Assembly: GCA_934747765.1 (NCBI GenBank)
Contig: CAKVGZ010000001.1
Coordinates: forward strand, 124,001 to 188,000
Reading direction: 5' to 3'
Length of the DNA stretch: 64,000 nt
Source: an uncultured Clostridia bacterium
GTDB taxonomy: Bacteria > Bacillota > Clostridia > Christensenellales > UBA1242
Shown piece by piece: positions 8,701 to 17,455 of this stretch. The notes beneath the pieces are model-generated. The model worked only from the letters and a program-made list of their open reading frames with translations, ran no database searches and was not told the origin of the DNA. The first letter of the stretch is position 1, and every line of letters starts with the position of its first letter. The position numbers were made by a program, and so were the translations under genes.

Positions 8701-9117
8701 TTATTTTTTTTGATAGATTAATGCGCTTTGTCCATCTTTATAATATTTTTTCCTTTCAGAAATGAGATTGAATCCTTCACTTTCGTAAAGCCTTTTTGCA
8801 GGAAGATTGTTTTTTCTAACTTCCAAAAATATTGGCTTTTGATATTTCCCAAGTTCATTAATCAATGCGCTTGCAAAACCTTTTCTTTTTTCAGTTTCAC
8901 GCGTTGCAATCAAAAGCAAATCGATGTTGTCAATGCAGTCTTGTGCAACAAGAAAACTTGTTATATTTGTGTCTTTTGCAACAATAAATATGGACGTTGG
9001 CGACAAAAATGAACTTTTGAATTGGTCCATTGTCCAACTTTCGCTTCCAAATTGTTCTTTTGATATGTTTAATATCTCACTAAGTTCATTATCGTCAATT
9101 CTATTTTTTATTTCCAT
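8701..9117 (-). CDS. rimI: Ribosomal protein S18 alanine N-acetyltransferase (RimI-like)
   Basis: 138-aa GNAT acetyltransferase. The acetyl-CoA loop is represented by TRETEKRKGFASALINEL (about residues 70-87) and the C-terminal NNLPAKRLYESEGF motif is typical of RimI. RimI acetylates the N-terminus of S18 and is often linked to the t6A genes. It overlaps the end of tsaB by 17 nt, so it is cotranscribed and probably translationally coupled. Last gene of the PAP2-tsaE-tsaB-rimI run. Confidence 0.88.
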   Translation of the reverse strand: MEIKNRIDDNELSEILNISKEQFGSESWTMDQFKSSFLSPTSIFIVAKDTNITSFLVAQDCIDNIDLLLIATRETEKRKGFASALINELGKYQKPIFLEVRKNNLPAKRLYESEGFNLISERKKYYKDGQSALIYQKK

Positions 9118-9739
9118 TCAAATTTGCCTCCGCTTGACTTGGCCTCAGATAAAGTGGAACAAGATTGTTTTCGTCAACAAAAATATTTTTTGCCACTTTT
9201 TCCATTGTTAATGACAACAATTTTTCTGGACATAAATTAACAATTTCTGTTTCGAAAGGCAAAGTTTCCATTGAAACGTAATTTTTGTATAATCTCAACT
9301 CGTCAGATGATATCATTCTTGGAGAAGTTTTTTCATCGTTGTTTTCATATTCAGCAAGAAAATAGAATCCACTGAGTCCGTTTATTATTGCTGTTTTTTC
9401 AGTTTTGTTTGAAGAATATGCAATTAATTCAAGAGAGTTAATAGAAACACACTTTATTTTTGGGAATGCAGCCAATATCCCTTTTGCAGTTGCAATTGAA
9501 ATGCGAAGACCTGTGAAAGAGCCAGGGCCAACAACCACGCTTATTACGTCGAGATTTTTTAGAATATCATGAGTGGTTTCGTTTTCGTTTTTTGCCTTTT
9601 CGAACAATTTTTCCACTTCTGAAAGCAGATTTTCCGAATGCTTGCAACAAGCATCTGTTTCTTTGTGGAAAGATTTGCCATTATACAAAAGTGCAATGTT
9701 TGCTTTATCGAAAGCGGTGTTTAAACATAATATATTCAT
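9101..9739 (-). CDS. tsaB: tRNA t6A synthesis protein TsaB
   Basis: 212-aa member of the TsaB branch of the ASKHA fold. TsaB is the scaffold partner of TsaD in the complex that transfers threonylcarbamoyl to A37 of ANN-decoding tRNAs. The N-terminus (NILCLNTAFDKANIALL) and the central VVGPGSFTGLRI motif are diagnostic. Overlaps tsaE by 4 nt and rimI by 17 nt. No tsaD is present in the window. Confidence 0.95.
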   Translation of the reverse strand: MNILCLNTAFDKANIALLYNGKSFHKETDACCKHSENLLSEVEKLFEKAKNENETTHDILKNLDVISVVVGPGSFTGLRISIATAKGILAAFPKIKCVSINSLELIAYSSNKTEKTAIINGLSGFYFLAEYENNDEKTSPRMISSDELRLYKNYVSMETLPFETEIVNLCPEKLLSLTMEKVAKNIFVDENNLVPLYLRPSQAEANLNGNKK

Positions 9740-10155
9740 ACAATTTCCTCTAAAATAAATTTTCGTTTGTCTTCGTCAAGTTTTTCTATAGATATTTTTA
9801 GATATGGGGGATTGAAAAGTCCTGCCACATTTTCTGCCCATTCAACAAGGATTATGCCGTCATTTTTTTCAAAGTAATTTTCAAATCCAAGTTCATAAGC
9901 TTCTTCTTTTGATGAAAGTCTGTACATGTCAAAATGATAAAGATTTTTTTCACCAATATATTCATTCAGCAAAGTGAAAGTTGGACTTGTTATTGTTTCT
10001 TCGATGCCCAGTCCCTTTGCAAAGCCTTTCGAAAAGGTTGTTTTGCCTGCGCCAAGGTCACCCGAAAGAACTATAACTTTTGGACAATCAATTTTTTTTG
10101 CAAGGTTCTCGGCAAAAGCAATTGTTTCTTCTCTATTGTTTGTTATCGTTTCCAA
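9736..10155 (-). CDS. tsaE: tRNA t6A ATPase TsaE
   Basis: About 139-aa P-loop ATPase that drives the TsaB-TsaD-TsaE cycle. Walker A is GDLGAGKTT and the downstream SPTFTLLNEY and YHFDMYRL motifs are family hallmarks. I favour a TTG start at 10155: the family begins very near this point and CCTCC (minus-strand GGAGG) lies about 10 nt upstream. An in-frame ATG at 10200 would add 15 basic residues. The start lies within the last codons of the PAP2 gene, suggesting coupling. Confidence 0.92.
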   Translation of the reverse strand: METITNNREETIAFAENLAKKIDCPKVIVLSGDLGAGKTTFSKGFAKGLGIEETITSPTFTLLNEYIGEKNLYHFDMYRLSSKEEAYELGFENYFEKNDGIILVEWAENVAGLFNPPYLKISIEKLDEDKRKFILEEIV

Positions 10156-10690
10156 TTTCTTTCTTCCTCCTTTCGTTTTTTGTGTATAAGAAAATTCCAA
10201 TTGCTGAGAAAATTATTCCTTCAACGAACCCCACAATGGTGTCTGAAAGATAATGTTGTCCAAGATACATTCTTGAAACCATAATACAAGCAACAAATGC
10301 TGTGAGCAAAAGTGCAGAAACAATTTTCACGCTTTTATGTTTGCATTTTTTAATTATGGCAAACACACAAAAACAAGCAATGATTGTTGCGCTTAGTGTG
10401 TGCCCACTTGGCATTGAAGCGCCACTTCCTGGCATGATGTTTTTTATTGAACTGTTGGCTATATATGGTCTTGGGCGATTGATGACATATTTCAATATAT
10501 AGTTGGCTAAAATAGAAATTCCGTAGGTTATTCCAAAATATATTGAATATTTTCTGTTAAATAGCATGAATAACAATAAAAAAACCAATATAAATCCAAT
10601 ATAATTTCCAAGATGCGAAACTAATTTGCAAAAAAAATCAAAAAAATTTGAATTAATTGCCTGCAATGATTTTATAATTTCAATTTCCAT
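10133..10690 (-). CDS. PAP2-family membrane phosphatase
   Basis: 185-aa membrane protein with about five hydrophobic segments and the three PAP2 motifs: KYVINRPRPY, PSGHT and SRMYLGQHYLSD. Such enzymes dephosphorylate undecaprenyl diphosphate or phosphatidate at the membrane face; the substrate here is not determinable. It starts an operon with tsaE-tsaB-rimI. There is no Shine-Dalgarno; instead a TATAAT ends 6 nt before the ATG. Confidence 0.88.
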   Translation of the reverse strand: MEIEIIKSLQAINSNFFDFFCKLVSHLGNYIGFILVFLLLFMLFNRKYSIYFGITYGISILANYILKYVINRPRPYIANSSIKNIMPGSGASMPSGHTLSATIIACFCVFAIIKKCKHKSVKIVSALLLTAFVACIMVSRMYLGQHYLSDTIVGFVEGIIFSAIGIFLYTKNERRKKEIGNDNKQ

Positions 10691-10696
10691 GACATT

Positions 10697-10702
10697 ATTA
10701 TA
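10697..10702 (-). promoter_or_regulatory. -10 box adjoining the PAP2 start codon
   Basis: Minus-strand TATAAT whose last base is 6 nt from the ATG, so transcription should begin at the start codon. No clear -35 at 16-18 nt. Confidence 0.45.
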
Positions 10703-10719
10703 GCAAAAAACAACGAAAT

Positions 10720-11973
10720 TTATTTTTCGCTTTTTCCTTTTTTAAATTTTTTATATTTTGCAATTTTAACTGTGTATGGTGAATAGATTATGATTGCGCT
10801 CACTCCGCCTGCAATCAAAATTATTTGCCAAAGTTTGAATTCGACTTTTACATATTGAAGATGATTTGCTTCAAGTGCAATTTCACCAGTGAGCGAAACA
10901 CCCATTGCAATGTTTTCGTTTATGTCTGTTCGATAGATGTTGTAAGGATTTGTTCCACTTTCTTTCAATCTTTCCAAGGCTTTGTCGGAAGGATGACCAT
11001 GTTTGTTTCCTTTTCCTGCTGACGCAATTGCAAATTCAGGTTTGACAATGTTAAGAAATTCGGCGCATGAAGAATATGCGCTGCCATGGTGACCAATTTT
11101 TAATATGTCTACGTCAAAATAGCTGACATCATAAGAGTATTCGTTGTTTTGAACTTTTGCCACGAATTCTTTTTCAACTGTTTGACTTGCATCACCTGTG
11201 AACATTATTTTCTTGTTTAAATAATTTAAAATCATGATGGGCGAGTAGTCGTTTGTAACTGCTAAATTAGAAGTTTTGCTTTGCGTGTATTCACTGCCTG
11301 AAATTGGAGCAAAGAAGTCCAAAATCCACATTTGATTGTTGCTTGCTTGTTCTTCTTCGTCATAAGAAGAACTTTTTATCGAAAGCCCTTCTGAGGCAAA
11401 GATTTTGTTGCACCCTGACACTGAAACTTCGTTTTCAAGCGCACTGAATAAGTTTGCGTAGATTTCTTTTTCGCAATATATTGCGTTTGGAATTAAACTG
11501 TACTCTGGAGTGTTTGGATAGATTTGAGGAAGATAACAATTTTTTACAAGAAAGTTTTCAAAAACATATTCGGCGTTGCCAATATGATCAGAATCTGGGT
11601 GAGTTAAAATAAGATAATCAATAACTGGCTCTCCGCCATCTTTTTTAAAATCTATTGTATTTAAATAATTTTTGAACTTGGTTGACGATTTTTCATTGGA
11701 ATCGCCAGTGTCAATAATCATAATTTCACCAGTTGGAAATTGTATTATTGTTGAATCGGCTTGACCCACATCAACAAAATGCACAATCAATCCATCTTTA
11801 TCGATGACTGATGCCGGGGCATCATAGTTATATGCATAGTTGACCAAACGTTCAACTTTTTCGCGAAAGAAAAAAGTTGAGCATAAAACAAGAACAATAA
11901 ATATGAAAATTATTGTTCTTATCAAAAATTGCTCAAGTATTGGTCTTTCTTTTTTTTCTTTCGATTTTTTCAT
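10720..11973 (-). CDS. ComEC/Rec2-like metallo-beta-lactamase-fold hydrolase, membrane anchored
   Basis: About 417 aa. An N-terminal transmembrane helix (about residues 15-37) is followed by an extracytoplasmic MBL domain with HFVDVGQADS, DTGDS, THPDSDHIG and GHHGSAYSS zinc motifs, and a C-terminal membrane helix before a Lys-rich cytoplasmic end. This is the stand-alone hydrolase type related to the ComEC C-terminal domain; such proteins hydrolyse nucleic acids or phosphoesters, substrate unknown here. Start uncertain: ATG at 11973 is preferred; a TTG at 12024 would overlap the upstream gene. Cotranscribed with the DUF4132 gene. Confidence 0.8.
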   Translation of the reverse strand: MKKSKEKKERPILEQFLIRTIIFIFIVLVLCSTFFFREKVERLVNYAYNYDAPASVIDKDGLIVHFVDVGQADSTIIQFPTGEIMIIDTGDSNEKSSTKFKNYLNTIDFKKDGGEPVIDYLILTHPDSDHIGNAEYVFENFLVKNCYLPQIYPNTPEYSLIPNAIYCEKEIYANLFSALENEVSVSGCNKIFASEGLSIKSSSYDEEEQASNNQMWILDFFAPISGSEYTQSKTSNLAVTNDYSPIMILNYLNKKIMFTGDASQTVEKEFVAKVQNNEYSYDVSYFDVDILKIGHHGSAYSSCAEFLNIVKPEFAIASAGKGNKHGHPSDKALERLKESGTNPYNIYRTDINENIAMGVSLTGEIALEANHLQYVKVEFKLWQIILIAGGVSAIIIYSPYTVKIAKYKKFKKGKSEK

Positions 11974-12001
11974 TAAATGATTTTGATTTTTCCTTCTTTT
12001 G

Positions 12002-14185
12002 TTAGTTGTTGAGTGAATAAACAACTGCAGTCATGCAGTAATCGAAAAATCTTGGAGGAAGACTTGGAGCAGGAATTGCATTATTCTTTGAATAAATGAA
12101 TTTTTCTCCATCTTTTAGTAGGTCTTTTGTTTTTATAAAATAGATGCTTCCAAGATTTGAATATGCTTGAGAAAGCGTTATTGGCTTGTTAAATTCAATT
12201 ATGCAAGCAAGACCAAGAACATCATTAAATGATATTAATGACCCAAAATTAGATTCGTTCACATCTTTGTTGATTGAAAATCCAAATGTTTTTAATTTTT
12301 CAATAAATTTTTCTGCATTAACGAACATTCCGTTGAAATTGCTTATTTCTGTTGTTTGCGCTTTGAAATCTCTTACATCAAACTTTATGCGTTTGAATTG
12401 TTGAAAGAGGGGATTTTGAATTTTGTCGATAACCTTTTCAAATCTGTCATCAATGTCGAGAGTGTGAAGAATTTGAATTACGAAATTTTCCTGTGGCTCA
12501 TCAAGCAATTTGAGAAGATATGACCTTTCTATTTCACCGTCTTCATTTTCTTTTGTGACGAAAGCGTTATACAGTTTTCCATTTTTATATTCGCCCCAAA
12601 TAAGTCTTTTGAAAAGCGATTTGAATGGTTCATTCTTTGAAATGATATCAAAATTTTTGCTCGAGTATTCGCGTCCTGTTATAAATGCGCTTTCAAGACG
12701 TTTCTTTTGTTTGTCAATTTCTTCTTCTGTCACGTGGCCAAGAGCAAGTTGGTCGGAAATGTCATCAATGTTTATATCTGCCTTTTTTGCAAGCAGGGCA
12801 AGCATGTTTGTTTTCCATTCTGTGTCTTGCAAATTTCGCATCGTATTTTCGGAAAATATTTTCAAAACATCCAATTTCCCACAGTTAACAAGACATTCAG
12901 TTAAATATTTTGCTTCTTTTTCTCTGTTGTAGGCAAAAAGCAAGGAATCGAAATCGACAATTTCTTTTGTTAAATTTTCGTCGCTAAGAAGGCAGAAGAA
13001 TCTTATTGCCCATTTTGCTTCTTTGATATCATCTTTTTTTGAAACAACGCCAAACAGTTTTTCTGCAAAAGCATTCAGGTCTTGTTTGTTAAAAACGTTA
13101 AATAGATATTCCAAATTTTTCAAGTTCGAAAGGTTGCTTTCTTCTTTAAAAACGTTTATTAAATACGTTTTAACAACATTGTTTGCAGGGAAACCACTTG
13201 CTAAATTCAAATCGATTTTGTCAAAAGGAATTCCCAATGTTCGTTCCTGAGGCTCTTTAACTTTGCGCCTTGAAGCATAAACAAATTGTTTTTCTGTTTT
13301 TACATCTGGACTTTTTATGATTTCAAGTTTTTCGGCAATTGCAATTTTGAGATTTTCATCAGTTGCTTTTTCATACATGTCATTCAAACGTGAAAGTGCT
13401 TCATTGTCACTTCCAAAAGCCAAAAGAACGCCAGAAAGTTTTTCTTTTTCTGAATTCGAAATGTTGTCATAGATGCGCTTGTCTAGCTCTAGGAAAGTTT
13501 CGCGTTTATAGTTTTTCAGGATGTGAGAATTTTGTTTTTCGTCGCAATCGTCAGAAATAAAATCATCAATCAACATTCTTATTCCTCGGGCGGTGTTGAA
13601 ATCGGTTATTATTTCCAAAAGTTTATATTTATGTTCTTTGTTGGTTTTTAAATATGACAAAACCCATTCTTCATTTTCGTTGAAGAAGTTTTGCATAAAT
13701 TCAATTGCTGGACGTTTCCAGTTAAACAAACATTCGCCTTTTTCGCTTTCGAAAGATTTGATTATAAGTGGCAAATATAAATTCACATCTATTTCGCAAT
13801 TTTTCACTATTTCAACAAATCGGTCAAAATATCTTTCAAGGAAAGAGTAACTTTCTTTAACAGATGAGTATTTTATTTGACCAATTTGTCCAACAAAAAT
13901 CTTTTTTACGAAATGAAAAACATTGTCATATTGTTTCAAAATCAAAAGCAATTTAACAAAGTTTGAAAGTGGAGCAATGTAATTTTTTAGTTGAAAAATA
14001 AGGTCTGAAAAAGCGTCTATGTCTTCAGTTTTAACCTTTTCAGTTTTAACATTTTCTGCCAAAAAATTAAGTTCCATGTATGTAAGATTTTCGCTTATAA
14101 ATTTTTTGTAATCAACTTCAATTTCAAAGCCGAACATTTCATTAATTTTGTTTTCAATTTGTTTTAAATCTTTAAGTATTTCCAT
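12002..14185 (-). CDS. DUF4132-type protein, 727 aa
   Basis: Large soluble, mostly helical protein. The last third (about residues 500-727) resembles the DUF4132/MolR-like domain: KSLFKRLIWGEY followed by an LDE-x-F segment, QQFKRI and a terminal RFFDYCMTAVVYSL. The first 450 residues look like helical repeats. Function of this family is unknown. The start has no ribosome binding site but a well-formed promoter ending 7 nt upstream, so the mRNA is likely leaderless. Followed by the MBL-fold membrane protein, with which it probably shares a transcript. Confidence 0.65.
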   Translation of the reverse strand: MEILKDLKQIENKINEMFGFEIEVDYKKFISENLTYMELNFLAENVKTEKVKTEDIDAFSDLIFQLKNYIAPLSNFVKLLLILKQYDNVFHFVKKIFVGQIGQIKYSSVKESYSFLERYFDRFVEIVKNCEIDVNLYLPLIIKSFESEKGECLFNWKRPAIEFMQNFFNENEEWVLSYLKTNKEHKYKLLEIITDFNTARGIRMLIDDFISDDCDEKQNSHILKNYKRETFLELDKRIYDNISNSEKEKLSGVLLAFGSDNEALSRLNDMYEKATDENLKIAIAEKLEIIKSPDVKTEKQFVYASRRKVKEPQERTLGIPFDKIDLNLASGFPANNVVKTYLINVFKEESNLSNLKNLEYLFNVFNKQDLNAFAEKLFGVVSKKDDIKEAKWAIRFFCLLSDENLTKEIVDFDSLLFAYNREKEAKYLTECLVNCGKLDVLKIFSENTMRNLQDTEWKTNMLALLAKKADINIDDISDQLALGHVTEEEIDKQKKRLESAFITGREYSSKNFDIISKNEPFKSLFKRLIWGEYKNGKLYNAFVTKENEDGEIERSYLLKLLDEPQENFVIQILHTLDIDDRFEKVIDKIQNPLFQQFKRIKFDVRDFKAQTTEISNFNGMFVNAEKFIEKLKTFGFSINKDVNESNFGSLISFNDVLGLACIIEFNKPITLSQAYSNLGSIYFIKTKDLLKDGEKFIYSKNNAIPAPSLPPRFFDYCMTAVVYSLNN

Positions 14186-14192
14186 GTTTATG

Positions 14193-14221
14193 ATTATATC
14201 AAATATTTATATATATTACAA
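14193..14221 (-). promoter_or_regulatory. Promoter abutting the DUF4132 gene
   Basis: Minus-strand TTGTAA (14216-14221), 17-nt spacer, TATAAT (14193-14198); 7 nt to the ATG. Confidence 0.65.
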
Positions 14222-14230
14222 ATATAAAAA

Positions 14231-14257
14231 CAAAAAAACTTCAACTTTCGTTGAAGT
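14231..14257 (-). terminator. Intrinsic terminator of the SBP gene
   Basis: ACTTCAAC / GTTGAAGT with TTTC loop; the T-run is on the minus strand. Confidence 0.85.
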
Positions 14258-14270
14258 AATTTTGGAAATA

Positions 14271-15278
14271 TTATTTCAAACTGTTAACAGCGCGTTGTGC
14301 ATAGGTGTTATTAACGACCTTGTTGAAATCCACTCTTTTTTGAAGTTCTCCCGCGTTATCCATCACGTCTTGAAGTCGAGTGAAGTCTGCCGATTCCATA
14401 ACTGGAGTGCTCTTCCATGCATCAAATCGAATGTAATTTCGAACTGATGAAACAATGATTTCGTCTGAAGTTGTTGAGAATGAAGGGCGAAGAGCGTCTG
14501 CAATTTGAGCGTCTGTTGCTGAAATAAGATAGTTGTAGGCGCGAGTTACTGCTCTCAAGAATCCTTCAATTTTTGATGCGTTATTGTTGATATAACTTTG
14601 CATTGCCATGAAGCATGTGAATGGAACGTTTCCGCTTGCTTCTCCAACTGAAGCCACAATATAGCCACGTCCGCTCTTAACAAATTCACTTGCAGTTGGC
14701 TCAAACATTGTGCAATAGTCGCCAGTTCCGCTTTCAAAAGCTCCAACTGTCAGGTTAAATGCAATGTCAAGATTGATGTTGCAGTCTGTTGGATTTGTTC
14801 CAATTGTGTTTCCTGCTTGCTGAACTGCATATTGCAACGACATTGCTGGCGAGCCCCCACGTCTTCCACCAATAATTTCTTTTCCTGCAAGTTTGCTCCA
14901 ATCGAAGTTTGTTTCTTGTGTTCGTCCAACAAGCAAACTTCCGTCACGTTTTGTCAGTTGTCCAACAATAACTGGAGTGTTTCTTGCCCCTTCACCAACA
15001 ACATAAACTGCAGTTTCTGGGCCAAGAAGAGCCATGTCGGCATTTCCGCTTAAAAGAGCAGTCATCGACTGATCGGAACCTCCGCCGTTTGTCAGGTCAA
15101 TTTTAATCCCTTCGTCGTCGAAATATCCCAAGTTGATTGCGGCGTAGAAAGGTGCATAGAAAATGCTGTGGGTAACTTCGTTAAGGCGAATAATATTTGA
15201 ACCTCCACCTCCGCATCCTGCAAAGACCATTGAAACGCTTCCAACAATCAATGCTAAAAAGATTGCAAATTTTTTCAT
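14271..15278 (-). CDS. ABC-transporter substrate-binding lipoprotein (NMT1/SsuA-like)
   Basis: 335-aa periplasmic-binding-protein fold with a lipoprotein signal peptide: Lys2-Lys3, a hydrophobic core, and FAGC with lipidated C22. The opening HSIFYAPFYAAINLGYF is characteristic of the NMT1/ThiY/SsuA group, which binds sulfonates, nitrate or pyrimidine precursors; ligand unknown. ATG at 15278 has AAGGAGG upstream. No permease or ATPase gene is adjacent, so it is an orphan binding protein that must work with a transporter elsewhere. Confidence 0.88.
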   Translation of the reverse strand: MKKFAIFLALIVGSVSMVFAGCGGGGSNIIRLNEVTHSIFYAPFYAAINLGYFDDEGIKIDLTNGGGSDQSMTALLSGNADMALLGPETAVYVVGEGARNTPVIVGQLTKRDGSLLVGRTQETNFDWSKLAGKEIIGGRRGGSPAMSLQYAVQQAGNTIGTNPTDCNINLDIAFNLTVGAFESGTGDYCTMFEPTASEFVKSGRGYIVASVGEASGNVPFTCFMAMQSYINNNASKIEGFLRAVTRAYNYLISATDAQIADALRPSFSTTSDEIIVSSVRNYIRFDAWKSTPVMESADFTRLQDVMDNAGELQKRVDFNKVVNNTYAQRAVNSLK

Positions 15279-15377
15279 CAAACCTCCTTAAAAAATTTTA
15301 CTAAAAGCATAGTATGAAAATTTTCAAGAAATTGTTTTTATCAAATTTTTGTTTCAAAGCCATCATATCTTATATAA

Positions 15378-16229
15378 ATGAAAAATTTTCGAATTCATCC
15401 CGCCACTTGGCTTTTTTTGCTTATCCTACTTCTGACAGGTTTTTCAGGGGTCATAATTCCTTATCTTTTTGCAATAACGTTCCATGAACTTGCTCACGCA
15501 TACGTTGCAAAGAAACTTGGATATGGACTTAGCAAAGTTTGGATTTTGCCGTATGGGGCATGTGTTTCATTTGAAGACTTTTCTTTCAATCCAAAAGATG
15601 AAATCAAAATTGCAATGGCTGGGCCACTTGTCAATGTGTTTTTCATAATTGTGACTGTTATGCTTTGGTGGATTATTCCGGCAAGTTATGTTTATTCTTA
15701 TGTGTTTGTCATCTCAAATTTTTCAATTGCAGTTTTCAATTTGCTTCCAGCTTTTCCTCTTGATGGGGGAAGAATTTTGTCTTCTTTTTTGAAAACTAAA
15801 TTTCGAAGTAAAACTGTTTATCACGTAATTTGCACGTTAAATTTGATTTTTTCTTTGATTTTTCTTGCAATTTTCATTATTTCTTGCTTTTTTGAAGTAA
15901 ATTTTTCGTTTGGCCTAATTGCAATTTTTCTGTTTATGGGAATTGTTGACGGCCATTTTCAAGGGAAATATGAACCTCTTTTGCTTCAAACAAAAAAGAA
16001 AAAAGAAGTGTGCCCAGTTCGTTCTGTTTGCGTTGGTTCTTCAGTTCCTTTCTACAAAATTGTTCCAGAAATAAGCAACCACAAGTTTAATGTTTTGTAT
16101 GTTAAATTTCCTAATGGAATTAAAATGGTGACAGAAGACCAGTTCAAAAAACTTCTTGAAACAAACAGTCTTGATGCCACTTTTGATTCTCTTTATGAAA
16201 AGAAAAAATCTCTTTCTAAAGAGATTTAA
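15378..16229 (+). CDS. spoIVFB: M50 site-2 protease, SpoIVFB-like
   Basis: 283-aa polytopic metalloprotease. HELAH at residues 36-40 gives the zinc ligands and glutamate, and NLLPAFPLDGGR supplies the third ligand, both inside membrane segments. SpoIVFB cleaves pro-sigma-K in the mother cell; a SpoIVFA partner is not adjacent here. A C-terminal cytosolic part (about residues 200-283) follows the six-helix core. No ribosome binding site is evident. The stop overlaps that of the converging CofE-like gene by 4 nt. Confidence 0.85.
   Translation: MKNFRIHPATWLFLLILLLTGFSGVIIPYLFAITFHELAHAYVAKKLGYGLSKVWILPYGACVSFEDFSFNPKDEIKIAMAGPLVNVFFIIVTVMLWWIIPASYVYSYVFVISNFSIAVFNLLPAFPLDGGRILSSFLKTKFRSKTVYHVICTLNLIFSLIFLAIFIISCFFEVNFSFGLIAIFLFMGIVDGHFQGKYEPLLLQTKKKKEVCPVRSVCVGSSVPFYKIVPEISNHKFNVLYVKFPNGIKMVTEDQFKKLLETNSLDATFDSLYEKKKSLSKEI
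16206..16227 (-). terminator. Terminator shared by converging genes
   Basis: AAATCTCTT / AAGAGATTT perfect 9-bp stem overlapping both stop codons; the T-run is on the minus strand. Confidence 0.75.
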
Positions 16230-17407
16230 TCTGCATAATTTTTGAAATAGTTTTTGATTAAAATAACTGGAGTTCCCTTATCTCCGCTTCCGCTTGTCAA
16301 ATCGCAAAGTGAGCCAACAAGGTCTGAAATTTGTCTTGGCGTTGTTCCCAAAGCGCTTCGCTTGTTGTCTTTTGAGTTTCCTTCTTTTTGTTTCACAATT
16401 TTTTTGAATTGCTCGCTGGCTTCTTCACCTGAAAGATTTGAAAGCTGAGTTTCAGAGATATATTTCAATTTTATTTCGTTTGGAGTTCCTAAAAGCCCAC
16501 TTGTGAATGCAGGGGACACAACAGGGTCGGCCAGTTCCCAAATTTTTCCAACAGGGTCTTTGAATGCACCATCGCCATAAACAAGACACTCAATTGTTTT
16601 TCCTGTTTGACGTTTGAATTCCTTTTGAAGATTTTCAACAAATTTTTTTGTGTCGCGTGGAAAAAGTTTGACTGTGTCATCAGTGTTTATGTTGCTTCCA
16701 AGAAGACCATATTCTTTGTTATATCCGCTTCCATCAACACTTTTTGTCAAAATTTCGTCAAGCGAAACAACTTTTTCTGCGCCACATTCATAAAGACGCT
16801 TTTTTGTTTGTTTTCTTGTGTGAATGTCGGCATTGATAACAAATTTTGTGAAAGGAAGAATGTCTTCCGCTTTATTTCCAAATATTATTTCACAGTTTTT
16901 TCCGCCAACTTCCTTGTAGAATTCAATGTAATCCACACCAGTGAAAAGGTGCTTTGTTTTGCCAAAAAGAGTCCTAAATTCTTGTTCTGTGAGCGCTTTT
17001 CCATAAGGATTTATTTTGCTGTCATAAAGCGCTTGCTCTGAAATGAGCGGATTTCCAACTTCATCCGATGGATATGAAAGCATGATGATTAGTTTTTTGC
17101 ATGCTTTTGAAAATCCTTTTAGCAAAAGCGAAAATCTGTTTCTGCTTAAGATTGGGAAAATGAGGCCAACGGTTTTTTCTTTGAAATCTTTTTCCACGGC
17201 CTTTGCAATTTGGTCAACTGTTGCAAAATTTGCTTGTGAAATTCCAACAACTGCTTCTGTGACTCCAACAATGTCTTTGTCTTCAAGTTCTATGTTGTTT
17301 TCTTTGCAAGCGTCCAAAACACTTTTTGTCACAATCTTAACAAGATTGTCTCCGCGCTTTATAATTGGGGTTCTTATTCCATAAGAAATTGTTCCAAGTT
17401 TGCTCAT
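16226..17407 (-). CDS. CofE-family gamma-glutamyl ligase-like protein
   Basis: 393-aa protein with the F420-0:gamma-glutamyl ligase fold: GTISYGIRTPIIKRGD at the N-terminus, DIVGVTEAVVGISQ, and a late DGAFKDP segment. Authentic CofE adds glutamates to coenzyme F420. Relatives in Bacillota without F420 genes are of unknown substrate, and no other F420 gene is visible here, so only the fold is assigned. Preceded by AGAAGG and its own promoter. Monocistronic. Confidence 0.7.
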   Translation of the reverse strand: MSKLGTISYGIRTPIIKRGDNLVKIVTKSVLDACKENNIELEDKDIVGVTEAVVGISQANFATVDQIAKAVEKDFKEKTVGLIFPILSRNRFSLLLKGFSKACKKLIIMLSYPSDEVGNPLISEQALYDSKINPYGKALTEQEFRTLFGKTKHLFTGVDYIEFYKEVGGKNCEIIFGNKAEDILPFTKFVINADIHTRKQTKKRLYECGAEKVVSLDEILTKSVDGSGYNKEYGLLGSNINTDDTVKLFPRDTKKFVENLQKEFKRQTGKTIECLVYGDGAFKDPVGKIWELADPVVSPAFTSGLLGTPNEIKLKYISETQLSNLSGEEASEQFKKIVKQKEGNSKDNKRSALGTTPRQISDLVGSLCDLTSGSGDKGTPVILIKNYFKNYAD

Positions 17408-17425
17408 ATTGCACCTTCTGTGAAA

Positions 17426-17454
17426 ATGTTAAACTTTTGGCAAAAGATTGTCAA
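17426..17454 (-). promoter_or_regulatory. Promoter of the CofE-like gene
   Basis: Minus-strand TTGACA (17449-17454), 17-nt spacer, TAACAT (17426-17431), squeezed into the 48-nt gap after the GPH transporter gene. Confidence 0.7.
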
Positions 17455-17455
17455 A

